Shown here one piece after another: positions 45,110-60,100 of a stretch of DNA of 64,000 nucleotides. How positions within the stretch are numbered: position 1 is the first letter of the stretch; each line of letters opens with the position of its first letter. The notes beneath the pieces were generated by a model. The model ran no database searches, had not been told where the DNA came from, and worked only from the letters and a program-made list of their open reading frames with translations. A program made the position numbers and the translations under genes. This DNA is from Mesaphorura yosii (Eukaryota > Arthropoda > Collembola > Poduromorpha > Tullbergiidae), in NCBI GenBank assembly GCA_009869945.1, contig WIXG01000316.1, positions 28,244 through 92,243 of the forward strand, in the 5' to 3' direction.

Positions 45110-48100
45110 GTAAGCGCAGCTCGAGCTGCGTGTAATAATTGACGATTTCATGACAGAACGATTTCAATTTCTTTATTGTATAAATTTTCATGTGAGGAGT
45201 GAGGAATACGAACTGGAAGCAAATGTTTAGGAAATTATTACGTGAATATCACATCGGAAGTTGTAAAAGTAAAGCATTTTCCGATGATTAGCTACATTAT
45301 GAGCTTTTGGGCTGGAACCTGGAACATGAAACACGATCAGTGCAGATTCGTGGGAAATGAACACGAGTGCCGGCCGGAAGTTTTCTCTTAAAAATTTAAT
45401 GGTATAAACTCAATAACTTCCAAACCTATTGTTCTCACCAGTATGAGAATTGTGAACACCCACCAAACAACTAGACGAATCATTAGGCTCTCAATATATT
45501 TATGGGAAAAATCTGACGGCGTGCTTAAAATAGAAATTTCACTTCCTGCATGCGTATAAAATTACAATTCTGCCAAAACGGTTCATCTCGCGCATGCATA
45601 TAAAATCCTTCGCATAGCAGTTCCATGAATTTTCAGACGAGTATTTGCAAAATATTTTTTATTACCCCACAGACTGCTGACAACTGCCGCCACTGCCACT
45701 GGCGCCCGGCCTAGGGAGACTCCAGCAAGCGCAAATTAAGGAGAGCTTCGCAAAAATTTTAGTGTTTGCACATCTGTCAAGCCAAAACTCATCCACACAC
45801 TCGTTGTAATACGAACGAAATTTGTGCTTTGCTTTGCCTGTCTACCGTCTTTAAGTGTCAGTTACAGTTTTAAAGCCAGTGTTTGCCAATCTGCCCTCGC
45901 CTCGTCATAGTCATCATCGTTATGATAGGAAGACTCGTTAAAAAAAACTGTTTCTCGTTTGTTTAATACAAATCTCTTAAGAGCAGATGAAACATGTTGC
46001 CTGTTGCCTGTTGACTGCTCTTTCTAATTCTAAACTTGTGTGCGCTTGCAAATCACAAATGCAGTGAGATCCAGAACCAGATCCATTTTCTCTATGCCCT
46101 GCTCGTTCTATGTTGGTTTATCAGTTTTATTGCGCTCAACGCAATACACCGACACCAAGTTTAGAGTGTGACGAATCTTATTAGAAAAACACTTCCAAAA
46201 GTTTTAACTTGCCGTATACAATTTCACGAAACTGTGATCGAGTGCTCGTCGCCGACGTGGTCATCTTGTCATCGACTCCGTAGCTTGGTGGAAGCGTAAC
46301 GACGACAAGATCAACTAATTTGCTACAGCATTTGAGAGCATCCTCGCAAGAAAAAGAAAACTTGGTAAGAAAACTTTAAATTCACAGCTCGAATTCTGAG
46401 CCATAAGCTTTATGCCTTATGCTATAACGCTTGATTTCGTGTTAATGCGTGATTATTGTCTGGCGATGGTGATTGTATGTAAATTCAATTCACTCACAAA
46501 TTCATCATTCTTACACTTGCACCAATCTTCTTATCTAATCAGTGCTCAATGCTGGGGCGCAAGGGGTTAAATGTCAACGGGATGCGAAAGACGCGAAAGT
46601 GTATCGAAATCACGAGATGGGTCCATGAAGCTTCCAGCTTGTACTGGCAAGGGCACTCAACTCTTATAATTTATGGGGATTAATCTGTGGAAGCAGAACT
46701 TGTAACCTAAGCAGTCATCAGCAGAATAGGCGCAATACGCGACGCAGATTGCGATTACGCAATCGACATCGGCATCGGCTTCTTGTCTTGACTTTTGTAG
46801 CACAGAAGCACGAATTTGACATTTGCGTAGCAATCTGGCAATAAGGAACTGATGTACTGATTTAAAGTGTTGAGATGATCTACAAAGTAAAACACGCACA
46901 GCAAAGCAAAGGCGAGCAATATAGCTTGTTAATTTCCGTAACATGCTTATTTGCACATTCAACATCTGAACTTTATGAACTTTAGCGAGAATACACGCTC
47001 CTACGAGGAAATTGGCTCCTGGAAGGGGAAAATCGTGAGCTCGCTTTCGAGAACCGAGAATCCTACTTTGGCTAAAGGCTTTGGCTTTGGCTTTGCACTT
47101 CCACTGCGTTTGCGTGTGCACGTACTTTCTGGTTCAAGTGCCGTAAAATAAGATAATTCAGAGTTTGTGATGTACTGCAGTCGGAGCTGTAAAGTGAAAG
47201 TGCCTGACATTTCAGACTTCAAGTTTCCTCTTCTGAGATTGCAATTTTAGTGTTGCGTACACGTGAAACGTGATTGTGATGATTAAATCGGTCATGATTG
47301 CCGTGATTCGTGATTGGGAATTATGCGAGTGGAAAAGTCAAGAGATTTAATATTGAACTTAGCGCGGCGCGGCAGAATCAAAATCAGGATTTCCTTTTTA
47401 CCGTTGCCGTGGACGTCTAGAAAGGGTGAAGCCAACCAAGATCCCAAAAGCCAAAACCCTCTCCCAATTCCCACTGAGGGCATGAAATTGGAAAATATGA
47501 TTTTAAAGTGTGAAAACGACAAGACTAATTTTACAAGTAATTTTTCTTTGCAACACTCGTGCTTTTCGGTACAAAAGCCAAAACCCTTTCGTTCTCTCGG
47601 CTCGCGAGCACTTCACTGTTCAACCACTTCAAAGAGACATTTTATTGTATTAAACCAAAATCTTTTTGTGACTCATATTTTAATCTAATCGCTGCAGTGA
47701 TAAAAGGAAAGGCGAAAGATGCAAGTCGCAACTCAACTCGTAAGTGTATCATTCTTGTAACTCGTAAGATTTTGGCTCGAAGCACTTTCTTTGTGTGCGT
47801 TTACACGTTTATTGCTCCGTAAACTGCGTCAATTCATTCATACAGGTTGAAAACGCGTAAAAGTGAAAGTGAACTGTGAATTGAGGAAGTGAAGAAAGCC
47901 GCGGCGTCGTCTCTCGCCGTCGTCGCCGTGTGCTTTCGATAAAGTTCATTTCGGAGGATTTCTTTTGATTAAAACTTTTTTCAGCATTTTTCTAGTGTGA
48001 GGCGCTGGAAAAAAGTTTCGGAATCCTTTGCCTAGGCTGTCTTGTATGAATTGTGAATTGTACCTGTCTTGGCTTGGCTCGGCTCCCTTTCAGGCTTTCA

Positions 48101-51100
48101 CCAACACGAGCGAGGGGAAAATTCTTCGGCACCCGCACCGGAGAAAGTTGAGCTAGTACGAATCGAAAAGTAATTATAAAAAGAATTTTTTACGAAGCCT
48201 CCAAAGCCGAAAGCTCAATTTTAAATGTGCCAATCACGAAGCCTTGCACGTGTGACGATGGCACCAGCCACCACCCTTCACGCGATAAGAGAATATGACG
48301 CCTTATCTCGCACTGCATCTGCATTCTGAACCGGTTTTTCTGCGAATAGAGAAAGTAAAGAATTCTGAATAAAATTGATCTATCGGACGTCAATTTCCTG
48401 AATTGCTTCGAGCTGTGGTTTACAACTTCATTCTGATACTTTTAATTACGATCCTGGCCTGTCTTCTGTCAGCTCTGTCGTCTTTTGTGGTGAAAGCATC
48501 CCGAAGCGGTCGCGGTCGGCAGATCGATTGGGCTTGGAAATTGGAAGGGTGCGGCAAGTTAAAAAGTTTTGGTTCAAGTGTTTTCTGCTTGCTTGCCCGG
48601 TTATGGTTATGTTTTTATTATTACGTACATACAACTTCAATCTTCAAACAAACTCATCATCTGAATCAAAGCCAAGCCGGACTGGACTGACGGGAAGTTG
48701 GGTGTTGACTTTTCTTGATCATGTTCGAGCAGTTCAGGGCTCCTCCGTTCTTCGTTTCCACTTTGAGTTTGGATTCGATTGTATCATTGAACTGGCAACT
48801 GCACTGCTTCAGCTTGGCTTGGGCTCGGCTCGTTTTGATTGCTGTCGATGAGTACGGACCTAAAATAGTTTTGCAAACACGACTTAATTAACGCTCTAGG
48901 GATTTAAACTTTGCACCGCACGCACTCGAACCCGCACCGGCAAAACCCAAATTTTGATTACACTAAATTTAAAGTTACAAGCACTGGAGAATAAGTCTTG
49001 AAAACTGAGAACAGATGCTAATACGATCTGATTCGGTGTGGTTGGAAGTTTTGATTTATATTTTCCACCAATTCCAGGCTCCAGAGATCCAGAAAGACTA
49101 GACAGAAATTGTTATTATCAACTTGAATCCACGCGCTGAAGTTTACCTTGTCTGTTAATCAGCTGACTGCTCTTATAATTACAATTTGCTTAAATTATTA
49201 TTCAAATTAGTTCAAATTAAGAACTTCTGATCATGAGTCGTGAACAGCAAGCAAGGGCCAGCCGATTATTTGGAATTTGGTCGACGTGATAAGAATTCAA
49301 ATGCACCGACACACTTTGTCATTCTTTTAAGCCAGACAGATGATTGATGGTTCCGTACCCGTAAAATTTCTCATTCGCGCTTCCTGTCCGCCTGCTGTGC
49401 TGAACCCCTTTGTTCAAGCTCCGTCGGCTGAACCACCACGAATACGAATTCTGGATATTTTAATTTTGTGCTGTTAGTCTTTTGTGTTAATAATTCGTCA
49501 ACCCAAGCCAGCCAACTTTTATTTGGCAAGGCAAGTTGGAAGAAACCTTTAAAGTGAAATCCACAAATCCATAAGGCTTGGCTTTGAGATCACGAAACAC
49601 GAAGCACTGGAAGCACGCCACGTCACTTTCCGTCTTTCATCCAACTTTTCATGACATTATCAATGGGCTTGATCTTTCATCATGCTTCATGTTGCAAGCT
49701 TTACGACTAAACCGAGTGGTAGTCAGAGTCCGAGCTGGCTCATTTAATCCTGCGGTCGGTAGGCAAGTCCATGTCGAAGTCCTGCACGGTCCTGGAACTA
49801 TTTTTCATCAGCGTTATCCATGTTATGCTAATTATAAGGCCAGTTCCAGGTTCCAATAACTCGTGAGTCCAACATTCTGGTGCAGAGTATTGAGAGCAGT
49901 TTCATGAATCAGTGCATTTCCAAGCCTAAACCCAAGCCAAGCCTCGGCTAGGCTGGAGAATTGTCTTTAATCTCTGTCCATACATTGTTAACGTACATGG
50001 CGCAAGAATTTTTAAATGCAGCGCATAATAAGCTCGTCGATAATCTCCAGCTCTCATCTCACAGATGCAGTGACAGATTCACAGACGAGGAGGAAGAAGA
50101 TCCCTTCCTCAGTCAACCCAGCCTGGCTGTCTGTAATTTACCCTTCAAGCCCATTCAAGTTCAACATTTTGTCTTAAGAATGTGAATTGTGAATGCATTA
50201 TTGTCATTCAGGCGACCAGCAGCAGGCTTGAGTGAGAATGTGAGCGCATCGCAAATGGCAAAAGGCGTAGCATTTCTGTAAATTATTGAGTTTGGCCTTT
50301 GCACTTAAACCAAACCACACCACACCAGAAATATTCGTCTCCGGAAGAGCAGCCCGCTCGTCTGGAATTTTACTAATGATTTTCTTAATCAGGAGAAAGA
50401 GCAAAGCTTCCTGCCACGCCACAACAAATGCATGACCATAAAAGAGCAGACACCAAGAGACAGGAGACAAATCTCCATTTCACTGCTCTACAATTTCACT
50501 TTTGCTTTGCCTTGCCATCCTGCCAGCGATTCTTTTCCTCAAAACGGCGATGTTGCGTCGGTTTGCGTTGCGTTGGTTAAAAGTTTACCACGAACATTAA
50601 CATTAACATTAACGTAACCCGTAAGCCTTTTCCGTGGTGCGGCTGTATTACGAAATCATTTGTGGGGACTCTGAGAGAGCTTCTTCCTTTTTCCAAATTG
50701 TAGCAGCAGCGCCAGCGCCAAGGAGTTAGGTTAATCTCACTTGCACATAACTCTCAGGCTGGCGGCTGGGTGCTGCGTGCTTTGTACAGGGAGAAGAAGC
50801 GCTGAGGATTAAATTGTCAGCAAACTGTAACTACTTTGTATTTAATCCGGGCGTCAAATGTCCGTGCCCATGCCTGCACCCAATTTCGAGTTTCCAAAAT
50901 TTTCATCTTTCGCGCCGCGCTGTCCCGTCCTAAGATTAGGATTAAGAGATTATTGTGGCCGAGGACATTTCCTGTTCGCTGTTCCGAATTCACATTACCA
51001 TTACGGGTGTCTTAGACAAATAAATACTTCGCAACGGTAATTAAAGGCTGAAATTTCGCCTGAAGGTAATAATGCCATCAACGCCAGCATTTCATGCACA

Positions 51101-54100
51101 TTCTGCGTTGCGTACAGACGCTTTATTAGCAAAAATTCATAATGCAATGTCGAATGTCGAATTAAATCGAGTAGGAATTTTAAGACGTAAATCTTTCGCC
51201 GCCGTCACCGTAGCTGTCTGCGCTGAACCCTGAAATATTTCTTAGTTCATTACAATGCCTTCGTGTTAATGCGACGCTGCACTGGCTAAATATAAATAAA
51301 AGTTGCTCACATCTAAAATAAGCCCCATAGCACGCCAGGCCAGGCCGTGCGAGTGGCGAATTGAATTCTGAGCCAGCTCTGAATAGAATTAATTACCGGA
51401 GCCACAAAGCCATTACAAAAGAATTGTGAGCCGAGCCAGGAAGGGCCAGGCCAGGGTCTAATCAAATGTATTTAAGTGGCTAATCCGAATTCCATATTTT
51501 TCTCATCTTCTCAGAGCAGAAAACGAACTGTCATCTTTAGCCACGTATTATCATTGCTAAGAGGCTTAACTGTCATTTTCTTCTTTCTTGATTTCTCGTT
51601 CTCGCATTCACATTCGCATTGCAGTTGCAGTCGCGACTCGCGACTTGCGATTGAATTGAGCCTTTCAAACGCATAATCATCTGTCGCTTCCAGTGTACTC
51701 GAAGAATGACTCCTCTCACGCCCCTTTTCTTCATCTGGCATTGACAGCCAGCCTTCGAGAGCCCAGCAGCACTTTTGACGTAGCTTCAATGAGTTTCATT
51801 CATAATCCTGCCACAGGATTTTAATTTGGGCAACGCAGAAACCAATTTGTCCAATTCATCTCTGCAGACGTTCCGCATTAATCTCGACACTCGATTCTTG
51901 AATGAAGTGCGAGCTACGAATTAATTTCACCTCTCATTCGGCGTTCGTTCGGTTCGGCATTTACAATTCAATTAATTTGCATTCAGATTGAGTCGATTAA
52001 TAATTGTCGGGCTGCAGCGGAGAAGCGAGAGCGATACTTTTAACGGTCGTCGATTAATTCTGGCAGCGCTCAGGTGGCAGGTATGCAAAATATTCGGGAG
52101 AATCGCACGCACCGCAATTCCACACTGAAATTCGTCGCCAAGAGCCAAGACAGGGAGGCTTAAATGAAGTGAACTTCACTGAAAACGGGCAGGGATCGAG
52201 CTTATTGAGACAAAATGCTTGTAATAATCCACGCCTTGCCGCGCCAAGCGAAGAAGAAATTCCTTTCTAAAGTATTACAAAGTTTATTTGCCAATTAGAA
52301 CCAGAATTCCTAATCCGGGAATCTTGTCTTGCCTTTTGCATCGCGCCATTGCCGTGCCTTACGACATTCCAAGCCGAAGTTCTGACGACGATGGCAGCAG
52401 CGTGTTTTAGTGACTGAATCCCGTTGGGAATCAAATGAAATGAGTTTCACGACTGCGACTCACGTTTCTAAGAAATTACACAAGATTACTTGTCTATCAA
52501 CCGGCAAATGCCACAAACTGCATTGGATAATGAAATTTACGTGTCGTGAACGTGTTGTAATTGAATTCCTTTATTGCTCTGTACTTTTTGTCATCTGTTT
52601 ACTTTCTTCCGTCTTCCATGCGTGCCGGGTCTTTTCTTCTATTTGATTCAAAGCCTGCCCGTCTCGACTCGGCTCGGCTGGGCTTAGCGCAGCGGTTCAA
52701 AGTCAAAACACAATTGACACACACAATCGGGAAAATGCAAAGTGCGCGGGGCGGTGTGCCGCCCTGAAATATGGAGATTGATCTCCGCCGTGCGCGTGCT
52801 TTTAGTGCATTCTTTTCTTGAGACGCGGCTACAGCAATTATTGAGCAATCATCATAAACATCAATGCTAATGACGTATTAATTGATGGTTTGATGGCAAC
52901 GAGTCTCCAGCGACTCGTTTGAGGGTAAAACTCAATTATGCGTCCGCCTCGAGGCAGCAGGCGAAGGAGCATAAAAACTGGTAGCAAAACAGAACAGGAA
53001 AGGCTTCGGCTTCGACTTCTGAATCTTCTACAATTCGGCGCTTCGCTGGAAGAAATGAAATGGAAATAAGACTCACAGGAACGTCATCCATCATCTGGCG
53101 AAATGACTTTGTAATGCGGGTTCGACAAGATATTCCATTTCCTTGCCTTGCTTTGACTCATACGATATGAGGATTAGATTCCATCCTGTACTGTGAGCTG
53201 TACTTTTATATTTGCAATTCATTCTCCTCGCAACCGTTGCGCTGCACTTCTTGGCTGATGTTGTCCTAAGGTGTTGCTCTTGCTGCACTTGCACTTAGAA
53301 GACTGCAATCGTATAATGCAAAGAATATTGAATTTTTATATCAAAACTTTTTGTACCTGTACTCGTATTCGTATTGTAATATAAATGCGTAATTCCATTA
53401 TGAAACGACGAGTATGACGATGACGACGGATGGATGCGTCCGTCTTCAGTTTCATATAGTCGAAAATGCATTTTATTGATTCCCTGAAGCCAGGCAGTAC
53501 GCAGCCACTCACAAATTCACTTTTACTCGCAACCTGGAACTAAACACACATTTGACGATGATGATGATGATGACGACGTGAATGCGTAGGAAAACATTGC
53601 TGAGTCGTTCGAGTTTCGTCGCTAATGAACGCCCAAACTAATTTCGTGTCCTTGTCAGCTTGTTGATGGAAACTAGAAACTGGAAACTGGAGTCAGCGTC
53701 AGCACTAACTAAGCTAGAAGCTTTCGCAGACGAGGCAGTGACTGACTTGTCTTGTAGTAATAATATTATGCCTGATTTTCAACCGATGTCGCACAATATT
53801 GTGTCTGGCATTGGTCTGGCCTAAAATTCGGCGGCGAGACGATGATTTAAATGTCAGCTTCATACGGCCGCAGCTCGCTCGGCTCGCATTTTGTGGGAGT
53901 TTATTGAAAACACACACTTTCTTGTCTTCTAAGTGCAGTTCAGTTCTGGCTGGGCTTGGCTTTCATTCTACGAGATTTCAATTTGTAGTCACAATCGTAG
54001 TCGTAGTCTCACAGAATTTCATCACATCAGAAGCAGAAAGAGAGACAAAGCAAAGCTTGCGGAAAACTCATCAAAGGTAAAACAATGGACACGGCCACAC

Positions 54101-57100
54101 GGCTATACTTTCCTTTGATTGAAAGTTGTTTCCATTCCGCGCGTCATTACACTGCGCTCCGTAGAAGTACTTTATATGGTCTCTGAATGCGTGGAAGTGA
54201 AAGTGATTTGAATTTATTGTTCGTATTATTTGCGGTTTGAGAGTAAATTGTCGTTTACTGCTTTTATTACTCTTGCTGCCAGATTGCACATTGGGCATTC
54301 CACACAGCTTGACGCTTTGACGAGCAGTTTGGATTTTGGCTTTCATGGATATTCAATTCCAAAATTGTAGATGGTCGATTTGACAATGCAGAGTCGTCAT
54401 TTAGATTTGCATTACAATAAAATCATGAATTTAACTTTGAAATCGACGAAGTTCTCGAATCAATTTGTTATGATGCATCATTGGCACATAGGAACTTTGT
54501 TCATTTTTAGCCTTTCTCTCGAATTTGTCAAAATTCAATCGGCGTTCTTGGATTTGGTCGCTTGAAAGGCTTGTCTTAGCTTTCAGTGCGAGTTTGAATT
54601 TGAAGAATTTTTAAACTTTGGAAGTTTACTGATCGTAAATTCTATTTATTCCCAATCAATCCATCAATTCACATTCACACGTATTGTGCTACGTACATTT
54701 TCCCAAACAACAATGACAAAAGAAGGCGCGCGCTCATACGCGTACGGCTCGGCTCGGGCGAATTTCCCGGCATGTTTTGATGTGATTCTATTGAATCGGT
54801 TCTTTTATGAACCCAAATCACTTGAGAAAGTTTGTCACAGCAAAAACACGAAAATACGACACAAAAGGCGTTCAAGGCGAGAAAAGCGAGAATTGGTGCC
54901 AATAAATCTTTAATAATGCGAGCCACGAGCATAGCTGTGAATGGAACTCTTCAGAAGCCCTCAGAATTTTGACGCATGCATGTGCACGCACTTATTTTTA
55001 GACTTTAACACGTCATCGTCATCGTTGTAGTGCCTGCCGATTTGTGATTTATTTGACTCGTCGTGAGAATGAGTCATCAATCCTAATTTCGATTTTTCCT
55101 GTCCTGACTCAGATTCAGAATTCAGATTCAGGCACAAAGTAAATACAATTAACCGAAAATAGTGCGGAAAATGGAGCAGTAAGCACTCGTTCTCGTTGAG
55201 AGTCCGTGTGTATGAAATATTGCTGCTGCTGCTGTTTGATTTCGTCTCGTCCCCTTCCACAAAACACAACACACAAATGACGAGACACAAAATCTCTTTA
55301 TTTGCCCTGAATAATAAATATGTATGAGATTCGAGCTTTCGCCCGGCTTGGCTTGATGGTGATGACCCTTTTACTTACTTCCCAGTAATGATTTTGAGAT
55401 GCGGGACGCAGTGGCAGTGTGGTGTCACTTTTGTTCACATTCACTCCTTAACGCCAACGCCTGCCCCTCTTTTTGGTCGGTGATTGTTAAATAATGGGGT
55501 TTGACGAGCTGTGTGTAATTCGAAGTGCGAATGCGAAGTGGGACCGAAATACTGAAAAGTGTGTAATTATTTCATTGCCGTTGCCAGAAAGTCCCACAGT
55601 CTCATCTTTCAGTAAATTGCTGATGATGTGATAATCGTCCAGCCCAGCATTGTGTTTGGGGATACCAATCTGCAATTTTCTGCCCGAATTCGCCGAAAGC
55701 AGAAATTCGAATTGGTCGTGCCATACCACAGAAAGTGAAAGCAGAGCAGATCAGTGCTGGCAAGGCAAGGCAAGGAGATAATGATCATTGATCAACCTGT
55801 GCAGCAGCGTCAGTATTAATGAGCATTCGAGCAGAAAATGGAAGGAGGAAACGCAAACGCGTAAACCCTTTCTAATAGAATTTTCCATTGACTTGACTTC
55901 GTTCTGTTCTCAGCTCTCAGTTCTTCGCCTGTTCTGGCCCATCGTTTGCATAATAATGATAAAGTGCCCTCATCCGCGTGGCGCGATCGAAGTACGTACA
56001 AATTATCATTTTCGCAAGCCAGACTCCGTCAGTCTTATCTTCAGGCGTTGCTCTGCTGTCTTCTTTGCTCTTCAGAATTACGCGTCCGCAGGAGAAGAAT
56101 TCTTCGCCTGCCTCTGCGGCAGTGGAAAAATGCACCCGAAACTGTCAAAAGTGAAAGATACGCTAGACGCGATAGGCGAAATGCGGGAGGTGTTCATAAA
56201 TCAAGTTGATATTATTAAAAAGTAATACATACCTTTGCTGGTGGTGGTGGTGCGGGGGTTAAGAAGGCTGTTATTATGTATTAAAAGGGTTGTTGTTGTG
56301 TTATGTGCCCTGTTTGAACAACTCGCGAGGGTGAAACTCGCACTTGTACGTGTGTATCTCTCAAATTTCCTATTTTTGTGGTGCAGAATCGTTAAGTCCT
56401 GTTACTGTAAAGAAAAGGCTCAACAGAGAGAAGAAATTCGAATCGAGGAAGGGGAGCCTACGAATTATTTGAGGTAAAAATTCCGAAAGTAAATCATTCG
56501 CCTTGTGCTAGTTACCAGTTTACCAGCGCTTAATGTCTGCAGCTGGTCTTTTCTCTCCTTTTCTGTCGCGTCTTATGGCTTGCCTTGTCGGGTCGTTGTT
56601 GGTTAAAGAATAATGTTCGTTTGTAAATGCATAATGTGGCCGTGGGCTGGAGACAGAGACGTGAGACATGAAGTGAGTGACACATGTGCGTCCCACTCCC
56701 ACTCCCCAAATTGTGGCCGCAGCTCATGACTCATGTAAAAACACAAGCCAAGCCAAATCCAGAGTTTAGGTACACTTTCGCCTAACGGACTGCGAAAACT
56801 GGGAACTGCATTTCCATAAAATTAGCATTAGCATTCTAAAAGTAATTATGAAGTACCTGCGGCCTGCCGCCCGCGACGGGTTAATTGGTACTTGGTACTT
56901 GTAAGTTCCTTGCTTTCGCCACGGCTGGTTCAAGAGTTCATGTAAATGAATGACTCATAGCATAGCAAGATAGCATTACATAAAGTAAACAAGTCTCGTG
57001 GACTCGTGAAATGGGAGGCAGCTAATCAAATGTTAATTATACAGTTTTGACGGTAGAAAGTTTATAAAGTACCTGCCTGTCTGCCTGAACAAGAATCTGT

Positions 57101-60100
57101 TTTGTGCAACAAAGTTTTGGGATTTTCAATTATCTTGGAACTCGAAAGTCGAAGCTCGAAACTCCGGCCAGGCAGGCACAGAAAGCAGAAAGATTCATAA
57201 ACGCAAACGCAAACTTCGGTGTTCGGTTCAGAGTTTAGTTGAGGCACATCGTTAGCAGGCAAGTTTATCACAATCGAATCGTAATGGCGATGGCAATTGA
57301 ATGGAGTCGCAGTCTTCGTCGGAAACATTCTGTTGATGTCTTTATTTGGACAGATATTGATCTCTTTTTATTGTACCATCGAACAGCAGCACTCGCGCTC
57401 TCGTGGATTCGTGTAACGTGATGTATTTTATATGCACTCTGTTGCTCGCCCGATGTTTTTCACTCGGTTTGACAAATAAGATGCGATACCACCTTTGAGA
57501 CATGAAACGCACGCGGCACGCGCGCAAGGCGGACATAAAAAGTAAAAAGACTCGAGCTTTATTTCACTATTTCAGAGAAAGCACGAGCAACGAGCGTCTG
57601 CGATCTGTAGTTCTTTGAAATCGAACTTTCTGTAGCGCGGCGCATGCAATATTTCTGTCAAGTCTGGCATTATTTGCTCGAAAAGGGATTCAGAATCTCC
57701 TTGAATGCATGCGAAATGCACATTCTAATCCCGACTCGTAGTCGCAGTCGTTCGTCTTCCTTCTCGACACGGGTGATTTTACACGGTGTATTTAGGAGAC
57801 TTGTGACTGCGACTGTGACTTGACTTGTTAGTTTATGTATCATGTTTCTTTATGAGCTACCTTTCTTGAGCGAAAAGTTTATTCAGAACTCGTGAAGCGC
57901 GAGTTTTTTCTGCGCTCCTCAGGTTGACTTGAGCTTGGCTAATGTTTCCTTTATGGCTCGTATTTCCACGATTCACCGTTCACCCTCTTTCGGACTTTTC
58001 GGATGAATTCTTGAAGATCAATCCAGATGAGTTTCTTAGAACTCAGCTTTCGCTTTAAATAGCTGCCGCTACTGCTTGTCCGGTCGTTTAAGTAAAGATG
58101 ACAAAAGTTCAAAGATCTGACTGTCGACTAGGACCGAGAATTTGGCTCATATCTAGCTGAGAGACCGCACTCAGGGAATATGTCAACGAATTTTCTCCTT
58201 GGGCGCTTTATCTTTAAAGGAAGCCAAACCACGTCAAGCCGAGCCAGCGCTTTGAATGAGAACGCAAAATCCGGTTTTCGGTGTACGTTTACGGTTTATT
58301 TGCCGAACGTAATCTTCTTTCTCCCGGGCAGTTCCTTTTATCATCTGGTTTGGGTTTGGGTTTCGGCTGCTCACGAGTGTGGTTCAACGGTTCAAAGTCA
58401 GGAGCTTTTGAAGACTATAAATTCTTGACTGTAATTTGTACAGTATTGACATTTTAAATGCCTTGGCTTCGCTATCCTTCATCATCTTTCTTAGCTGCAA
58501 GCAGACGAAGTACGAATACGTGGAAGAGCTGGTCGTCAGTGTTTAATTTTGTAAATCTGCGAATAGCTCTCACACAATTCATGATAAGTGGTTTGATTTG
58601 GAGCATTTTTGCATTAAAAAGTTCATCCAACAGCTGAAATGGATCTTCGAGCTGTTTTCCAATAAAGCTCGTCAAAACGCAAAATGCAGGAGTAGCAAGA
58701 GTTTCAAGACTTCTAGGAAGTTTCGCCTACAAATACCAAAAGAAAAGCGAATCTGACAAGCCGAGCGAGTCCATGCAGCAGTGAATTATTGCAAAATTGG
58801 AGACAACTTTAAAAAAAAACTTCTCGTTCTCGTTCTCATATTTCAGCCTTGTCATGTTATCTATTGAATTTAATGCACACACTCAAGCCGTCGCCCGCCG
58901 GTTGCCGCTTCGTTCTTTAAGCGAGTCTCCAGCAATTTCCTCACACGTCGCAAATAATGTGAAAATATTGCACGCATTCTGAAGCTTGTAAACGTAAGCC
59001 GCGATGCTCGGTGCTTACAAAGCTCGAGATACAGAAAACGCAGATGCAATTTGTGTTTCTTGGCCGTCGGGTCCGTCCGACTCTCCGAATGTTTACTCTT
59101 ACTCGTATTTGGCATTGTGCATTACGAATGATCATCGTGTATTGTTCAAATTGTAGTCATTCGATCCGCCAGCTGCAGAAATTCACGCTAGACGCTATTC
59201 ACGATTTCGGGCTTGAACTTGTTGAAATGTAGATTGCCGTGCCGTAAACAAAAGAAAGAAACCTAACGAAACACAGTGCGAAAAGAAAACGAAAACGACC
59301 GACACGTGTCAGCAATAAACTGCTCGTATATTAAGCATGGTAATGTTTTACTATTTAGCAAGCTCGCTGCTTGCTGCTGCTTCTTCTGTGGCCAATTTAA
59401 ATTATCAGCACAGCGTCTTCGTCTTCGTCTTCCCCTCAAAAAATGATGGCCATTTATTTAATGCGGCTCGTTTTTCCGCGCCGCATTTGGCTTGGCTTGA
59501 CTGGGCGAATTCTTATTAAAAACCGAAACGGAGACCAAAATATAAAAGTTTTGGTCCCGGGGAAGGAAAATAATAAGAAAACAGTTGCATCAATCTCCAA
59601 GACAGGATGATGAGATCAAATCCATTTCGGCAATGCGTGCAGTGCAATGATGATCGCTGCGCTTCGCTTGGCGATACGAAAATGCAAGGCTGCAAGACGT
59701 TTTGATAAAAGAACCAAGAAAAATGTTTGTTTTTGCGGCCAGACTCCCGACCTCAACGACCCCAAGCAAGAAGCAGCCGAATACAAAATGCCTTCGTTGC
59801 GTTCCGTTTGCAATTTTGTGGGCAGCGAAAAATTGACCGGCTATAATCCTAATCCTCATATTACTTGACTCAAAAATGAAAGCAGCACGTATTTTGGTAT
59901 GAAAAACCTTTAAACTAGGAACAACACACACAACGGAACTACCGAAATTATCATGCTTGCATGCGTAATGCGCAAGAAAGTAAGAATAAAGCCCGGCTGT
60001 CGGTTATCAATCAAAATTAATCCGCTCGTGAATCGTCATGCAAAACACATGAATTTCTACACGTAATATTTTTGAATTATAGAAATATTAACCTCCGATT

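Noticed and set aside
50593-50614. CATTAA tandem units as a telomere-like or functional repeat
   Set aside because: Only three to four units; a minor microsatellite.
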